Part shown: piece after piece, positions 23,475 to 32,118 of the stretch
Layout: each line of letters starts with the position of its first letter
How positions within the stretch are numbered: the first letter of the stretch is position 1
Source: an uncultured Rhodospirillaceae bacterium
GTDB lineage: Bacteria > Pseudomonadota > Alphaproteobacteria > Reyranellales > Reyranellaceae
Length of the DNA: 61,366 bases
NCBI GenBank assembly: GCA_945952105.1
Contig: CAMFGZ010000028.1
Location: forward strand, 1 to 61,366
Reading direction: 5' to 3'
The notes under the pieces: generated by a model
Told to the model about the DNA's origin: nothing
Seen by the model: only the letters and a program-made list of their open reading frames with translations
The model's database searches: none
Position numbers and translations under genes: made by a program

Positions 23475-24446
23475 CTAACGCCCGACGCGGCTCACGGAGC
23501 GGTTGCTCTTCAGCAGTTCGTCGAAGAAGGCGATGGTCTTCGTCAGGCCGGTGTCGAGGCCCACCTTCGGCTCCCATTTGAGCTTTTCGCGCGCCAGCGT
23601 GATGTCCGGGCAGCGCTGCATGGGATCGTCGACAGGCAGCGGCGCGAAGACCAGCTTCCCCTTGCCGCCGACCTTGTCGAGGATCTTCTCGGCCAGGTGC
23701 CGGATCGGCATCTCCACCGGATTGCCGATGTTGACCGGTCCGGTGAAGTCGTCCGGCGTGTGATCCATCAGACGAAGCCAGCCGTCGAGCAGGTCGTCGA
23801 CGTAGCAGAAGGCACGGGTCTGCATGCCGTCGCCGTAGATCGTGATGTCCTCGCCCTTGAGCGCCTGCACGATGAAATTCGACACGACGCGCCCGTCGTT
23901 GGGATGCATGCGCGGACCGTAGGTGTTGAAGATGCGCGCCACCTTGATGCGCAGCTTGTGCTGGCGGTGGTAGTCGAAGAACAGGGTCTCGGCGCAGCGC
24001 TTGCCTTCGTCGTAACAGGCGCGGGGCCCGATCGGATTGACGTGGCCGCGATAGTCCTCGACCTGGGGATGCACGGTCGGGTCGCCATAAACCTCGCTGG
24101 TCGAGGCCTGGAAGATCTTGGCGCGGACCCGCTTGGCCAGTCCCAGCATGTTGATGGCGCCGTGCACGCTGGTCTTGGTCGTCTGTACCGGGTCGTGCTG
24201 GTAGTGAACCGGCGAGGCCGGACAGGCGAGATTGTAGATCTCGTCGACCTCGACATAGAGCGGGAACGTCACGTCGTGGCGCATCAACTCGAACCGGGGA
24301 TTGTCGAGGCAGGCCATGACATTGGCCTTGGTGCCGGTGAAATAGTTGTCCACGCACAGCACATCGTGGCCGGCCTCGAGCAGGCGCTCGCACAGGTGGG
24401 AGCCCAGGAAGCCTGCGCCGCCGGTGACCAGAATCCGCTTGCCCAT
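23475..24446 (-). CDS. UDP-glucuronate decarboxylase (UDP-xylose synthase)
   Basis: This extended SDR decarboxylates UDP-glucuronate to UDP-xylose. It has 323 residues, the length of the soluble bacterial/plant UXS type. The NAD motif GGAGFLGSH is at 9-17. The catalytic strand QASTSEVYGD contains Thr116 and Glu118, and the Tyr-x-x-x-Lys pair is Tyr145/Lys149 in RACYDEGKR. The family-typical IYNLACPASPVHYQ and ARIFNTYGPRM blocks are present. It converges on the epimerase gene and its start faces an acyl-CoA synthetase. Together with galE and the glycosyltransferase it supplies nucleotide sugars for envelope glycans. Confidence 0.93.
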   Translation of the reverse strand: MGKRILVTGGAGFLGSHLCERLLEAGHDVLCVDNYFTGTKANVMACLDNPRFELMRHDVTFPLYVEVDEIYNLACPASPVHYQHDPVQTTKTSVHGAINMLGLAKRVRAKIFQASTSEVYGDPTVHPQVEDYRGHVNPIGPRACYDEGKRCAETLFFDYHRQHKLRIKVARIFNTYGPRMHPNDGRVVSNFIVQALKGEDITIYGDGMQTRAFCYVDDLLDGWLRLMDHTPDDFTGPVNIGNPVEMPIRHLAEKILDKVGGKGKLVFAPLPVDDPMQRCPDITLAREKLKWEPKVGLDTGLTKTIAFFDELLKSNRSVSRVGR

Positions 24447-24580
24447 GGTGCCTCGTGCAATCGCCGTGTTTCGCGGCCGACACTAGGCGATCAAGCTCTT
24501 GAATTCACTCCAAAACCGCCGAAGGATGATGCCGCCCGGCCGCAACGACGGACGGGCGTTTTGGCAGGGGGAAGCGTCGT

Positions 24581-26140
24581 ATGAGTATGGACATGGTCGG
24601 CCTGGCCGACATCGTGCGCGTCCACGGCGCGGCACGGCCGGACACCGTGGCGATCCTCTATGAGGGCCGCCAGACCACCTATGGTGCCCTCGATCGCGCC
24701 TCGAGCCGGATCGCGTCCGGACTGATCGCCGAAGGTATCAAGCCTCAGGTCCGCGTCGCCCATCTCGACAAGAGCAGCGACGTCTATTTCGAGCTTCTGT
24801 TCGGCGTGGCCAAGGCCGGTGCAGTGATGGTCTCGGTGAACTGGCGGCTCGCAGCCCCCGAAGTCCTGCAGATCGTCAACGACGCCGAGGCCGAGATCCT
24901 GTTCGTCGGAGAGGAATACTTTCCCGTCGTCGAGAAGATCCGCGACCAGCTGAAGAGCGTCCGCCGGATCGTGACCCTGGGTGCCCGACACGGCGCCTGG
25001 GAGGCCTTCGCCGAGTGGCGCGACCGGTATCCCGACGCGGACCCCCGCGTGCCGGTCCTGTCGCAGGACACCGCCGTCCAGTTCTACACCAGCGGCACCA
25101 CCGGGCTGCCGAAAGGCGCCGAACTCACCAACGCCAACTTCGCCTTCATGTTCGAGCAATGGACGCGAAGCTGGCACATGAAGCCCGGCACGCAGAACAT
25201 CGTCTGCCTGCCCATGTTCCACATCGGCGGCGCCGGATGGGCCATCGCCGGCCTGTTTGCCGGCGCGACGAACCATGTCGTGCGCGAGTTCGTGCCGGCG
25301 CGCGTGCTGGAGATCATCGAGCGCGACCGCATCGAGGTCATGCTGCTGGTACCGGCCATGATCCTGTTCCTGGTTCAGGCGCCGCAGATCCGCGAGACGG
25401 ACCTGTCGAGCCTGCGCCTCATCGTCTACGGCGCCGCGCCGATCCCGGCCGAGTTGCTGAAACAGGCGATGGCGACCTTCGGCTGCGGCTTCCAGCAGGT
25501 CTACGGCCTCACCGAGACGACCGGCGCCATAACCCTCCTGCCACCCGAGGATCACGACCCGGCGGATCCGAAGAAGCTCCTGTCCTGCGGCTATGCCCAG
25601 GTCGGCGTCGAACTGCGCATTGTCGACGATGCCGGTGCCGACATGCCGGCCGGCAAGGTCGGCGAGATTGCCATCCGCTCGCCGCAGGTCATGCGCGGCT
25701 ACTGGCGCTTGCCCGACGCCACCAAGCGCGCCATCCACGGCGACTGGTTCTTCAGCGGCGACGCGGGCTATCTCGACGAAAAGGGCTACCTGTTCATCTA
25801 CGATCGCGTGAAGGACATGATCGTGTCGGGCGGCGAGAACATCTATCCGGCCGAAGTCGAGAGCGCGCTGTTCGGGCATCCCGCCGTCGCCGACGTCGCC
25901 GTGATCGGCGTGCCCGACGAACGCTGGGGCGAGGCCGTGAAGGCCATGGTCGTGCGCAAGGCCGGAGCGGAGGTGACGGCCGGCGACCTGATCGGCTGGG
26001 CGCGCGAGCGCATCGCGGGCTACAAGCTGCCCAAGTCGGTCGACTTCATCGACGCCCTGCCACGCAACCCGACCGGCAAAATCCTGAAGCGGGAGCTGCG
26101 AAAGCCCTACTGGGAAGGCCGGGAGCGCAACATCAACTGA
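24581..26140 (+). CDS. Acyl-CoA synthetase (AMP-forming)
   Basis: The 519-residue ANL-family enzyme activates a carboxylic acid with ATP and joins it to coenzyme A. The P-loop YTSGTTGLPKG begins at Tyr169, the A5 motif is YGLTETTG, the A7-A8 region reads FFSGDAGYLDEKGYLFIYDR then KDMIVSGGENIYPAEVE, and the catalytic lysine is in NPTGKILKREL near the C-terminus. Start ATG 24581 has a GGGGGAAG site. The gene is followed 78 bp later by an ACAD10/LvaA-like kinase. Medium- or long-chain or 4-hydroxy acids are plausible substrates; the family does not reveal chain length. Confidence 0.92.
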   Translation: MSMDMVGLADIVRVHGAARPDTVAILYEGRQTTYGALDRASSRIASGLIAEGIKPQVRVAHLDKSSDVYFELLFGVAKAGAVMVSVNWRLAAPEVLQIVNDAEAEILFVGEEYFPVVEKIRDQLKSVRRIVTLGARHGAWEAFAEWRDRYPDADPRVPVLSQDTAVQFYTSGTTGLPKGAELTNANFAFMFEQWTRSWHMKPGTQNIVCLPMFHIGGAGWAIAGLFAGATNHVVREFVPARVLEIIERDRIEVMLLVPAMILFLVQAPQIRETDLSSLRLIVYGAAPIPAELLKQAMATFGCGFQQVYGLTETTGAITLLPPEDHDPADPKKLLSCGYAQVGVELRIVDDAGADMPAGKVGEIAIRSPQVMRGYWRLPDATKRAIHGDWFFSGDAGYLDEKGYLFIYDRVKDMIVSGGENIYPAEVESALFGHPAVADVAVIGVPDERWGEAVKAMVVRKAGAEVTAGDLIGWARERIAGYKLPKSVDFIDALPRNPTGKILKRELRKPYWEGRERNIN

Positions 26141-26218
26141 CCGGCCCGACTGACCGCCCTGCGGACCGGGCCGCAAACGCGTCTCGAATTCGCCCCGCCA
26201 CGATTCTAGAAGAGTCCC

Positions 26219-27283
26219 ATGTCCAATCTGCCTGAAAACCTCACCCCCGTCCGCGCGGCCCACGTCTTCGACGAAGCCAAGCTCGCCGACTACATGAAGG
26301 CCAATGTCGAGGCCTATCGCGGCCCGATCAGCGTCCTGCAGTTCGAGGGTGGGCAGAGCAACCCGACCTTCCATGTCACCGATGGAGCCGGAAACCAGTA
26401 TGTCCTGCGCAAGAAGCCGCCGGGCAAGCTGCTGCCCTCGGCGCACCAGGTCGACCGCGAGTATCGCGTGATCAAGGCGCTGTCGGACCATACGGACGTT
26501 CCGGTGCCGAAGCCCTATGCGCTCTGCCAGGACGATTCGGTCATCGGCACGGCCTTCTACATCATGCAGTTCCTGCCGGGCCGCGTCCTTGCCGACGTCA
26601 AGATGCCGGGCATCTCGCCGGCTGATCGCGGCAAGATCTTCGACTCGATGAACGACGTGCTGGCCCGCCTGCACAATGTCGACTATCGCGCGGTGGGCCT
26701 CGGCGACTACGGCCGTGAAGGCCAGTACATCCAGCGCCAGCTCGCGCGCTGGTCGAGCCAGTACGACCTCGCCCGCACCGAGGACATCGAATCGATGGAA
26801 GCCCTGAAGAAGTGGCTGCCGCAGAACATCCCGCCCGGCGACGAGACGCGCATCAATCACGGCGACTACCGCCTCGGAAACACGATCGTGCATCCGACCG
26901 AGCCGCGCGTCATCGCCGTGCTCGACTGGGAACTGTCGACCCTCGGCCATCCGCTGGCCGATCTCGGCTACAACTGCATGATGTACCATTTCGGCGAGGG
27001 CTTCGGCGCCTCAGGCGGTTATGCCGGCAAGGATCTACGGGAATTCGGCATTCCCACCGAGCAGGAATACCTGGCCGCCTATGCGCGCCGCACCGGCCGC
27101 AAGGAAGTGCCGGCCTGGGACTTCTACCTCGCCTTCTCGCTATTCCGCCTCGCCGCCATCGTGCAGGGCGTGTACAAGCGCGGCCTCGACGGCAATGCCT
27201 CGTCGGAAACGGCCACCAAGTACGGCAACCGCGCCCGCGCGATGGCCGATCTCGCCTGGAAGATGGTCGAGAAGCGCGCCTGA
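26219..27283 (+). CDS. ACAD10/LvaA-like APH-family phosphotransferase
   Basis: The protein has 354 residues and the aminoglycoside-phosphotransferase/choline-kinase fold. The catalytic loop is NHGDYRLGNT (His214, Asp216, Asn221) and the metal Asp236 is in VLDWELSTLGHPLADLGY, a block shared with the kinase domain of animal ACAD10/ACAD11 and with bacterial LvaA. Those enzymes phosphorylate the 4-hydroxyl of 4-hydroxyacyl-CoA so that it can be dehydrated and enter beta-oxidation. The genes encoded next to it agree: an acyl-CoA synthetase precedes it on the same strand. Antibiotic phosphorylation is unlikely given these motifs. It ends before the convergent Mla lipoprotein gene, with an intergenic repeat between. 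Confidence 0.87.
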   Translation: MSNLPENLTPVRAAHVFDEAKLADYMKANVEAYRGPISVLQFEGGQSNPTFHVTDGAGNQYVLRKKPPGKLLPSAHQVDREYRVIKALSDHTDVPVPKPYALCQDDSVIGTAFYIMQFLPGRVLADVKMPGISPADRGKIFDSMNDVLARLHNVDYRAVGLGDYGREGQYIQRQLARWSSQYDLARTEDIESMEALKKWLPQNIPPGDETRINHGDYRLGNTIVHPTEPRVIAVLDWELSTLGHPLADLGYNCMMYHFGEGFGASGGYAGKDLREFGIPTEQEYLAAYARRTGRKEVPAWDFYLAFSLFRLAAIVQGVYKRGLDGNASSETATKYGNRARAMADLAWKMVEKRA

Positions 27284-27309
27284 AGGCGCTTCGCCGGTCC
27301 TCCTGCTTT

Positions 27310-27395
27310 TCATCCCGAGCGCAGAGAAGGATCTCACGCCGGCCACGGAGTCCGCTGATCTCTCTGCAAGGTCCTTCGCTTGCGCTCAGGACGAC
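27310..27395. repeat. Palindromic intergenic repeat, copy A
   Basis: Left arm TCATCCCGAGCGCAGAGAAG and right arm, read in reverse complement, GTCGTCCTGAGCGCAAGCGA: an imperfect inverted repeat of about 27 bases around a 35-base core. Related copies lie near 46162 and 50859. All three occupy gaps between convergent genes. Confidence 0.75.
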
Positions 27396-27404
27396 AACAA
27401 CGCG

Positions 27405-28142
27405 TTACTCGTCGCTGTAGGGCACCATCGAAGCGTCCTGGCCCTTGGGGCAGTTCTCGCTGTCGATGACGGCATTGGCCGGATTGCGATAACGCTCGAT
27501 GTCGTAGGGAGCCGACTCGCTCGGCGGCCGTGCCGGCGGCGTGCGCAAGGTCCAGGAGACCAGCCGCTTGATGACGCTGCCCAGAGCCTGGTCGAAGGCC
27601 TCGACGACCTTCGGCACCTTGTCGGCGCGGGCCCGCACGCAGCGCTCGAAGGAGGCGACGCCAATGATCTGCCGGTCGGGCATGCGGACCAGCTTGGCGA
27701 TGATGCGGACCTTCACGATCGGGGGCTGGCCGTAGAAGTACATCGCCTCGAAATTGCGCAGGTCGGGCTGCAGCACGTAGTTGGCGCGCAGGCCGATCGA
27801 TTCGCGCGAGACCGCGACGATCTTGCGGGTGTTTTCGAAGGAATCGACGATGCGGGTCTGTACCATCAGCGGCGCCCGGTCGGTCCACGCCACCTTGGCG
27901 TAGTAGTCCGTCGAGGTCGGCGTCATGGCGATGGCGATGCGGCCGGTATTGAGGTTGGCCGCCGCCACCGGCGCCTCCACCGCAAGCTGCCAGTACACGG
28001 CGGGCAGGTCGCTGTCGAAGGTGCTCTTGGGCGAGACCGTGTAGAGGTCGGTCGGCTCGCCGGCCGAGTCGACGGCACTGACGAACGAGCAGCTGGTCAG
28101 GAGAGCAACCGCGGCCGCGCTGGCGGCCAGGCAACGGATCAT
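27405..28142 (-). CDS. ABC-type transport auxiliary lipoprotein (PqiC/YmbA-like)
   Basis: The 245-residue protein begins with a lipoprotein signal; the lipobox LLTSC puts the lipidated Cys at residue 18. The mature part resembles outer-membrane lipoproteins that accompany Mce transport systems (PqiC/YmbA, LinL): LYTVSPKSTFDSDLP near residue 33, then a central beta-rich domain and an acidic tail. It overlaps the mlaD stop by four bases (ATGA), so it is translated with the Mla operon. It probably carries the lipid path to the outer membrane in place of MlaA or MlaC, neither of which is seen here. The 3' end faces repeat copy A. Confidence 0.85.
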   Translation of the reverse strand: MIRCLAASAAAVALLTSCSFVSAVDSAGEPTDLYTVSPKSTFDSDLPAVYWQLAVEAPVAAANLNTGRIAIAMTPTSTDYYAKVAWTDRAPLMVQTRIVDSFENTRKIVAVSRESIGLRANYVLQPDLRNFEAMYFYGQPPIVKVRIIAKLVRMPDRQIIGVASFERCVRARADKVPKVVEAFDQALGSVIKRLVSWTLRTPPARPPSESAPYDIERYRNPANAVIDSENCPKGQDASMVPYSDE

Positions 28143-29173
28143 TTCGGCGTATATCCCTGCTTGCCGCTGAACACGAAATTGGCCGGGTCGCGCTCCAACC
28201 GTGTGGCGATGACGTTGAGGTTGGCGGTGAGCTGGCGCAGGTCCCGCAGGGCCAGCGAGAACTCGGTCAGCCCGGTTTCCGTGAAATTCTTGATCGGGCG
28301 GCTGTTGTCCGTGACCAGCCTGCTGAGCTGGCCGGCGGCGGAATTGATGTTGGCCAGCGCCGCCCGGGTTTCGTTCAGCGTCTTGCGCAGCTCCCCAGGA
28401 TCCTTGCCGGCGAGCGCCTTCCGGGTCTCGGCATCCTGCGGCCCGATCTCCTGGGCGATCAGGGTCAGGGACTCAGAAAGATCGTTCAGCTTGGCGAAGG
28501 TCTTGCGGAATTCGGCGACGGCCTGCGGCAGCTCGGCCAGCGTGGTCTGGATGGCCGCATCGGACTTGGCGAAGGCGTTCGTCGCCGTCTGCAGGTTCTT
28601 CAGCGTATCGGTGACGGCGCCGATATTGTCGGGGCTCAGCAGGTCGTTCAGGCGGTCGACCGTGGTGCTGGCCTTGGTCAGCAGTTCCTGCGCTGAGGTC
28701 GAGGTCGCCTGCAGGAACGAGGCGCCTTCGCGGATCTCGGGATAAGGCTTGTCGCCGAGCTTCTTCTTGGGCTTCACCTGGTCGACGTCGAGGCGTCCGA
28801 CGATCTGGATGAACGGCGCGCCGGCGATGAACGGCTTTTCGAACACGGCGTAGGACCGGTCGCGGATGTCGATAGACCAGTCCACGGCGACCGTGACCTC
28901 GATCTTCTCCGTGAGCCGCTCCCGCCCCGTGGAACGCTGGGTGTCGACGCGCGAGGTGAGCTGGATATTGGCGACGCGGCCCACGCGCAGGCCACGATAG
29001 AAAACGGGCGAATCGTTGGTCAGCCCCTGCACGTCACCCGAGAACAGGATGTCGTAATAGGCGTATGACGTGCGATCGCCGGCGCGCAGCTTCCAGATCA
29101 CGAAGCCGGCCACCGCCGCAACGAACAGGATCATCGCCGCGCCGATCAGCACATAGGGCGATTTTCTTTCCAT
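28139..29173 (-). CDS. mlaD: MlaD-type Mce domain protein
   Basis: MlaD-type proteins are anchored in the inner membrane and form hexameric rings that pass phospholipid between the permease and the periplasm. I start at ATG 29171-29173 (MERKSPYVLIGAAMILFVAA), giving 344 residues. A single membrane helix spans about 7-29. The Mce domain follows, with DILFSGDVQGLTNDSPVFYRGLRVG near 41-65. The rest is a long helical region, Ala/Leu-rich (about 160-335), as in needle-like Mce proteins, and is longer than in E. coli MlaD (183 residues). It lies five bases after mlaF. Confidence 0.9.
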   Translation of the reverse strand: MERKSPYVLIGAAMILFVAAVAGFVIWKLRAGDRTSYAYYDILFSGDVQGLTNDSPVFYRGLRVGRVANIQLTSRVDTQRSTGRERLTEKIEVTVAVDWSIDIRDRSYAVFEKPFIAGAPFIQIVGRLDVDQVKPKKKLGDKPYPEIREGASFLQATSTSAQELLTKASTTVDRLNDLLSPDNIGAVTDTLKNLQTATNAFAKSDAAIQTTLAELPQAVAEFRKTFAKLNDLSESLTLIAQEIGPQDAETRKALAGKDPGELRKTLNETRAALANINSAAGQLSRLVTDNSRPIKNFTETGLTEFSLALRDLRQLTANLNVIATRLERDPANFVFSGKQGYTPK

Positions 29174-29178
29174 CGACG

Positions 29179-30030
29179 CTACTTCTGCTCCTGCCGCGCT
29201 GCGCGACCCCGCGGTCCGTGGAAATACTCCCGGACCCAAGGATGGTCGTATTCCAGCAATTCCGCCATGGTACCTACCACGACGCGCTTGTCGAGAAGGA
29301 CCGCGATCCGATCGCAGATCGCGTTGAGGCTGTCGAGGTCGTGCGTGACCATCAGGACGGTCAGCCCGAGATTCCGGCAAAGCCCCTTGACGAGCTCGTC
29401 GTAATGCGACGCCCCGATCGGGTCGAGGCCGGCGGTCGGCTCGTCGAGGAACAGCAGTTCGGGATCGAGCGCCAGGGCGCGCGCCAGGCTGGCGCGTTTG
29501 CGCATGCCGCCTGAAAGCTCCGAAGGCTTCTTGTCTCCGGTGTCCGGCGGCAGGCCGACCAGCGCCACCTTCAGGGCCGCGATCTCCCGCATTGTCTCAT
29601 CTTCCAGTTCGGCATGCTCGCGGATCGGGACGATGATGTTTTCGGTGACCGTGAGGGAGGAGAAGAGGGCACCGTCCTGGAACTGAACACCCGTACGGGC
29701 CAGCATCTCGCGCTTGGTCTTGCCGTGCAGGCTACTGGTGTCGACGCCCAGCATCTCGATCGAACCCTCGCGCGCCTGGTTCAGGCCGATGATGGTTCGC
29801 AGCAGCACCGACTTGCCGGTGCCCGAACCGCCCACCAGCCCGACAATCTCGCCACGGAATACGTCGAAATCGAGATTGTCGTGGATGACCTTCTCGCCGA
29901 ACTGGGTGCGGATTCCGCGCAGCCGCAACACGACATCGCGCCCGTCGCGATGATCGGTGATCTGGCCGCCCTCGGCCAAGGGGGCTTTCGGCGGCAAATC
30001 CTCGCTGATGGCCTGGTTGCCTTCAGTCAT
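29179..30030 (-). CDS. mlaF: Phospholipid ABC transporter ATP-binding protein MlaF
   Basis: This cytoplasmic ATPase drives the MlaE permease. ATG 30028-30030 overlaps the mlaE stop by one base (TGATG) and gives 283 residues, with an N-terminal 28-residue polar tail. Walker A is GGSGTGKS, the Q-loop is GVQFQDGALFSSLTVTENI, the signature is ELSGGMRKRASLARAL, and Walker B is ELLFLDEPTAGLDPI with the switch His in VTHDLDS. The RKR after the signature and the GALFSSLTV block are typical of MlaF rather than amino acid importers. Confidence 0.93.
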   Translation of the reverse strand: MTEGNQAISEDLPPKAPLAEGGQITDHRDGRDVVLRLRGIRTQFGEKVIHDNLDFDVFRGEIVGLVGGSGTGKSVLLRTIIGLNQAREGSIEMLGVDTSSLHGKTKREMLARTGVQFQDGALFSSLTVTENIIVPIREHAELEDETMREIAALKVALVGLPPDTGDKKPSELSGGMRKRASLARALALDPELLFLDEPTAGLDPIGASHYDELVKGLCRNLGLTVLMVTHDLDSLNAICDRIAVLLDKRVVVGTMAELLEYDHPWVREYFHGPRGRAARQEQK

Positions 30031-31160
30031 CACACGCCCGCAAGCAGGAAGATGATCGAGAAGACCGCGTCCAGGACGATCACGCAGAAGATGGATTCGA
30101 CCACCGACTTGGTGGTGAGCTGGCCGACACTCTCGGCACTGCCGCTGACCCGGAGCCCCTCGAAGCAACCGATCACGGCGATCACGATGCCGAACACCGG
30201 CGCCTTGATCATGCCGGTGTAGAAATGCCAGGCGCCGACGGTATCCCGCAGCCGCTCGAAGAACTGCACGAAGGTGAAGTCGAGATAGACGGTACAGGCG
30301 ACCGCACCGCCGAGCAGGCCCGCCATGTCGCCCCAGAAGGCCAGCAGCGGCATGGCAATGAGCAAGGCGGTGATTCGCGGCAGGACCAGCCATTCGACAG
30401 GATTGAGGCCAATCGTACGCATCGCATCGACTTCCTGGTTGACCTGCATCGTGCCGATCTGCGCCGTGAACGCGCTGCCGGAACGTCCCGCGACGATGAT
30501 GGCGGTCAGCAAAGGCCCCAGTTCGCGGAACATGCCGATGCCGACGGCCTCGACGGTGAAGGTTTCGGCGCCGAACTGGCGAAGCTGCTGGACGCCCTGA
30601 TAGGCGATGACGACGCCAATCAGGAAGCAGAGCACGCCGACGATCACCAGCGCCCGGATCCACACCTCGTACATCTGGCGCACCACGGCGCTTGGCCGGA
30701 AACGCTTGGGCTGAAGGATCGCCTCGACGACGACGATCAGGATCTCGCCGAAGAAGGCGCAGAGATTGATGATCTGCTTGTAGAAATCGATCGTGCCGCG
30801 GCCGATCTCCTCAAGCCAGTGCGCCAGCCAGTTGACGCGACGATCGGGATGCGCGTCGCACATGTTCTCGCGCACGATCTTGAACAGCGCGGCCTGCGCC
30901 TCGTTCTTGGTCTGCACCTCGGCGTCCGGGCCGCCGCCTGCGAGTTCCAGGATTTCGAGTGCGCCCGCCGTGTCGAGCCGGTCGAGGCCGGTGGCGTCGA
31001 CCGTCCGCTGGCCCGGCGATCCGGCGCCGGCGGCCTGTAGCGCCTTCCCGGCCTTTTCGCGGATGCCGCGGACGCTGAAGACGGTCCACGTTCCGCCGAC
31101 CTCGACGACGGGCTTGCCCGCGCGCTCCGTGTAACGAATTGTGGGTTCCGCTTCGGCCAT
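30030..31160 (-). CDS. mlaE: MlaE-family permease with N-terminal STAS domain
   Basis: This inner-membrane permease of the Mla phospholipid transport system has 376 residues from ATG 31158-31160 (MAEAEPTIRYTERAGKP). Residues about 1-105 look like a STAS domain (TVDATGLDRLDTAGALEIL), equivalent to a fused MlaB; this explains the absence of a separate mlaB gene. The permease domain (about 130-376) has the family blocks ELGPLLTAIIVAGRSGSAFTAQIG (approx. residues 205-228) and QVNQEVDAMRTIGLNPVEWL, with five or six membrane helices. It is the first gene of the operon and is divergent from PPK2. Confidence 0.92.
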   Translation of the reverse strand: MAEAEPTIRYTERAGKPVVEVGGTWTVFSVRGIREKAGKALQAAGAGSPGQRTVDATGLDRLDTAGALEILELAGGGPDAEVQTKNEAQAALFKIVRENMCDAHPDRRVNWLAHWLEEIGRGTIDFYKQIINLCAFFGEILIVVVEAILQPKRFRPSAVVRQMYEVWIRALVIVGVLCFLIGVVIAYQGVQQLRQFGAETFTVEAVGIGMFRELGPLLTAIIVAGRSGSAFTAQIGTMQVNQEVDAMRTIGLNPVEWLVLPRITALLIAMPLLAFWGDMAGLLGGAVACTVYLDFTFVQFFERLRDTVGAWHFYTGMIKAPVFGIVIAVIGCFEGLRVSGSAESVGQLTTKSVVESIFCVIVLDAVFSIIFLLAGV

Positions 31161-31254
31161 CGCCAAGATTAGTCGTCGCGCCGGTTGGCGCTGTCAATCT
31201 CCGAGCGATTGCCTCGACCTCGTCCCGCTGTCACGATCCGGCGTGGAGGATTCG

Positions 31255-32076
31255 ATGGGCAAATGGCCGCGTCTGGACAAAGTCGAGATGATCGACGGTC
31301 CGATCGACAAAGACAGCTACGAAAAACAGCTCAAGGACCTGCAGCAGCGGCTGCTCGACCTCCATATCCACCATCTCCGGACCGGCGGTCGCGTGCTGAT
31401 CGGCATCGACGGCTGGGACGCAGCCGGCAAGGGCGGCCTGATCGAGCGGCTGGTGGCCGGGCTCGAACCAAAGTCGGTACAGGTCCACCGGATCGGCGCG
31501 CCGACGGCCGAGGAGCAGGGCAGGCATTATCTCTGGCGCTTCTGGAACCGCCTGCCCGCCCCGGGCAACTGGTCGATCTTCGACCGGACCTGGTACGGCC
31601 GCGTCCTGGTGGAACGCATCGAAGGCTTCTGCAGCAAGCCGGAGTGGAAACGCGCCTACAACGAGATCAACGAGTTCGAGCGTCAGCTCTCGGACGATGG
31701 CGTGCGCATCGTGAAGCTCATGGTCCATGTCAGCGCCGAGGAACAGAAACGGCGCATGATCGAGCGGCTGAGCAAGCCCAGCAAACACTACAAGATCGGC
31801 CTCGAGGATTTCCGCAACATCGCCAAGCGCGAGCAATATCTCGACGCCTACAAGGACATGCTGGAGAAGACCGACACCGAGCATGCGCCGTGGCATCTCG
31901 TGGCCAGCGACGAGAAGATGCATGCGCGCCTGGCGGGCCTCCGGATCGTGGCGGACACGCTGGGCGACGGCGTTACGCTGGAAGACCATTCGCTCGATCC
32001 AAGGATCGCCGAAGCCGCTTTCGAGGCCTGGGGGTGGCGGCCCGAAACTGCCGAAAAGGGCGCAAAGAAGAAGTGA
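31255..32076 (+). CDS. Polyphosphate kinase 2 family protein
   Basis: PPK2 enzymes transfer phosphate between polyphosphate and nucleoside mono- or diphosphates. The ATG at 31255 has a GGAGGA site seven bases upstream and gives 273 residues, the length of one-domain PPK2. Walker A is GIDGWDAAGKGG (50-61), Walker B is IFDRTWYGRVLVERIEGF (108-125), and the lid has SKPSKHYKIGLEDFRN. Charged C-terminal lysines follow. One-domain PPK2 subclasses differ in whether they favour AMP or ADP/GDP, and I cannot settle this by eye. It is divergent from mlaE and convergent with rlmJ. Confidence 0.92.
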   Translation: MGKWPRLDKVEMIDGPIDKDSYEKQLKDLQQRLLDLHIHHLRTGGRVLIGIDGWDAAGKGGLIERLVAGLEPKSVQVHRIGAPTAEEQGRHYLWRFWNRLPAPGNWSIFDRTWYGRVLVERIEGFCSKPEWKRAYNEINEFERQLSDDGVRIVKLMVHVSAEEQKRRMIERLSKPSKHYKIGLEDFRNIAKREQYLDAYKDMLEKTDTEHAPWHLVASDEKMHARLAGLRIVADTLGDGVTLEDHSLDPRIAEAAFEAWGWRPETAEKGAKKK

Positions 32077-32118
32077 CGCTCGATCCGGCGGGCTGAGGGC
32101 TCACGCCTGCGGCGCAGC

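Noticed and set aside
24491..26989. An 832-codon open frame antisense to the acyl-CoA synthetase and kinase
   Set aside because: Covers two well supported plus-strand genes and has no recognisable motifs; it is a shadow frame.
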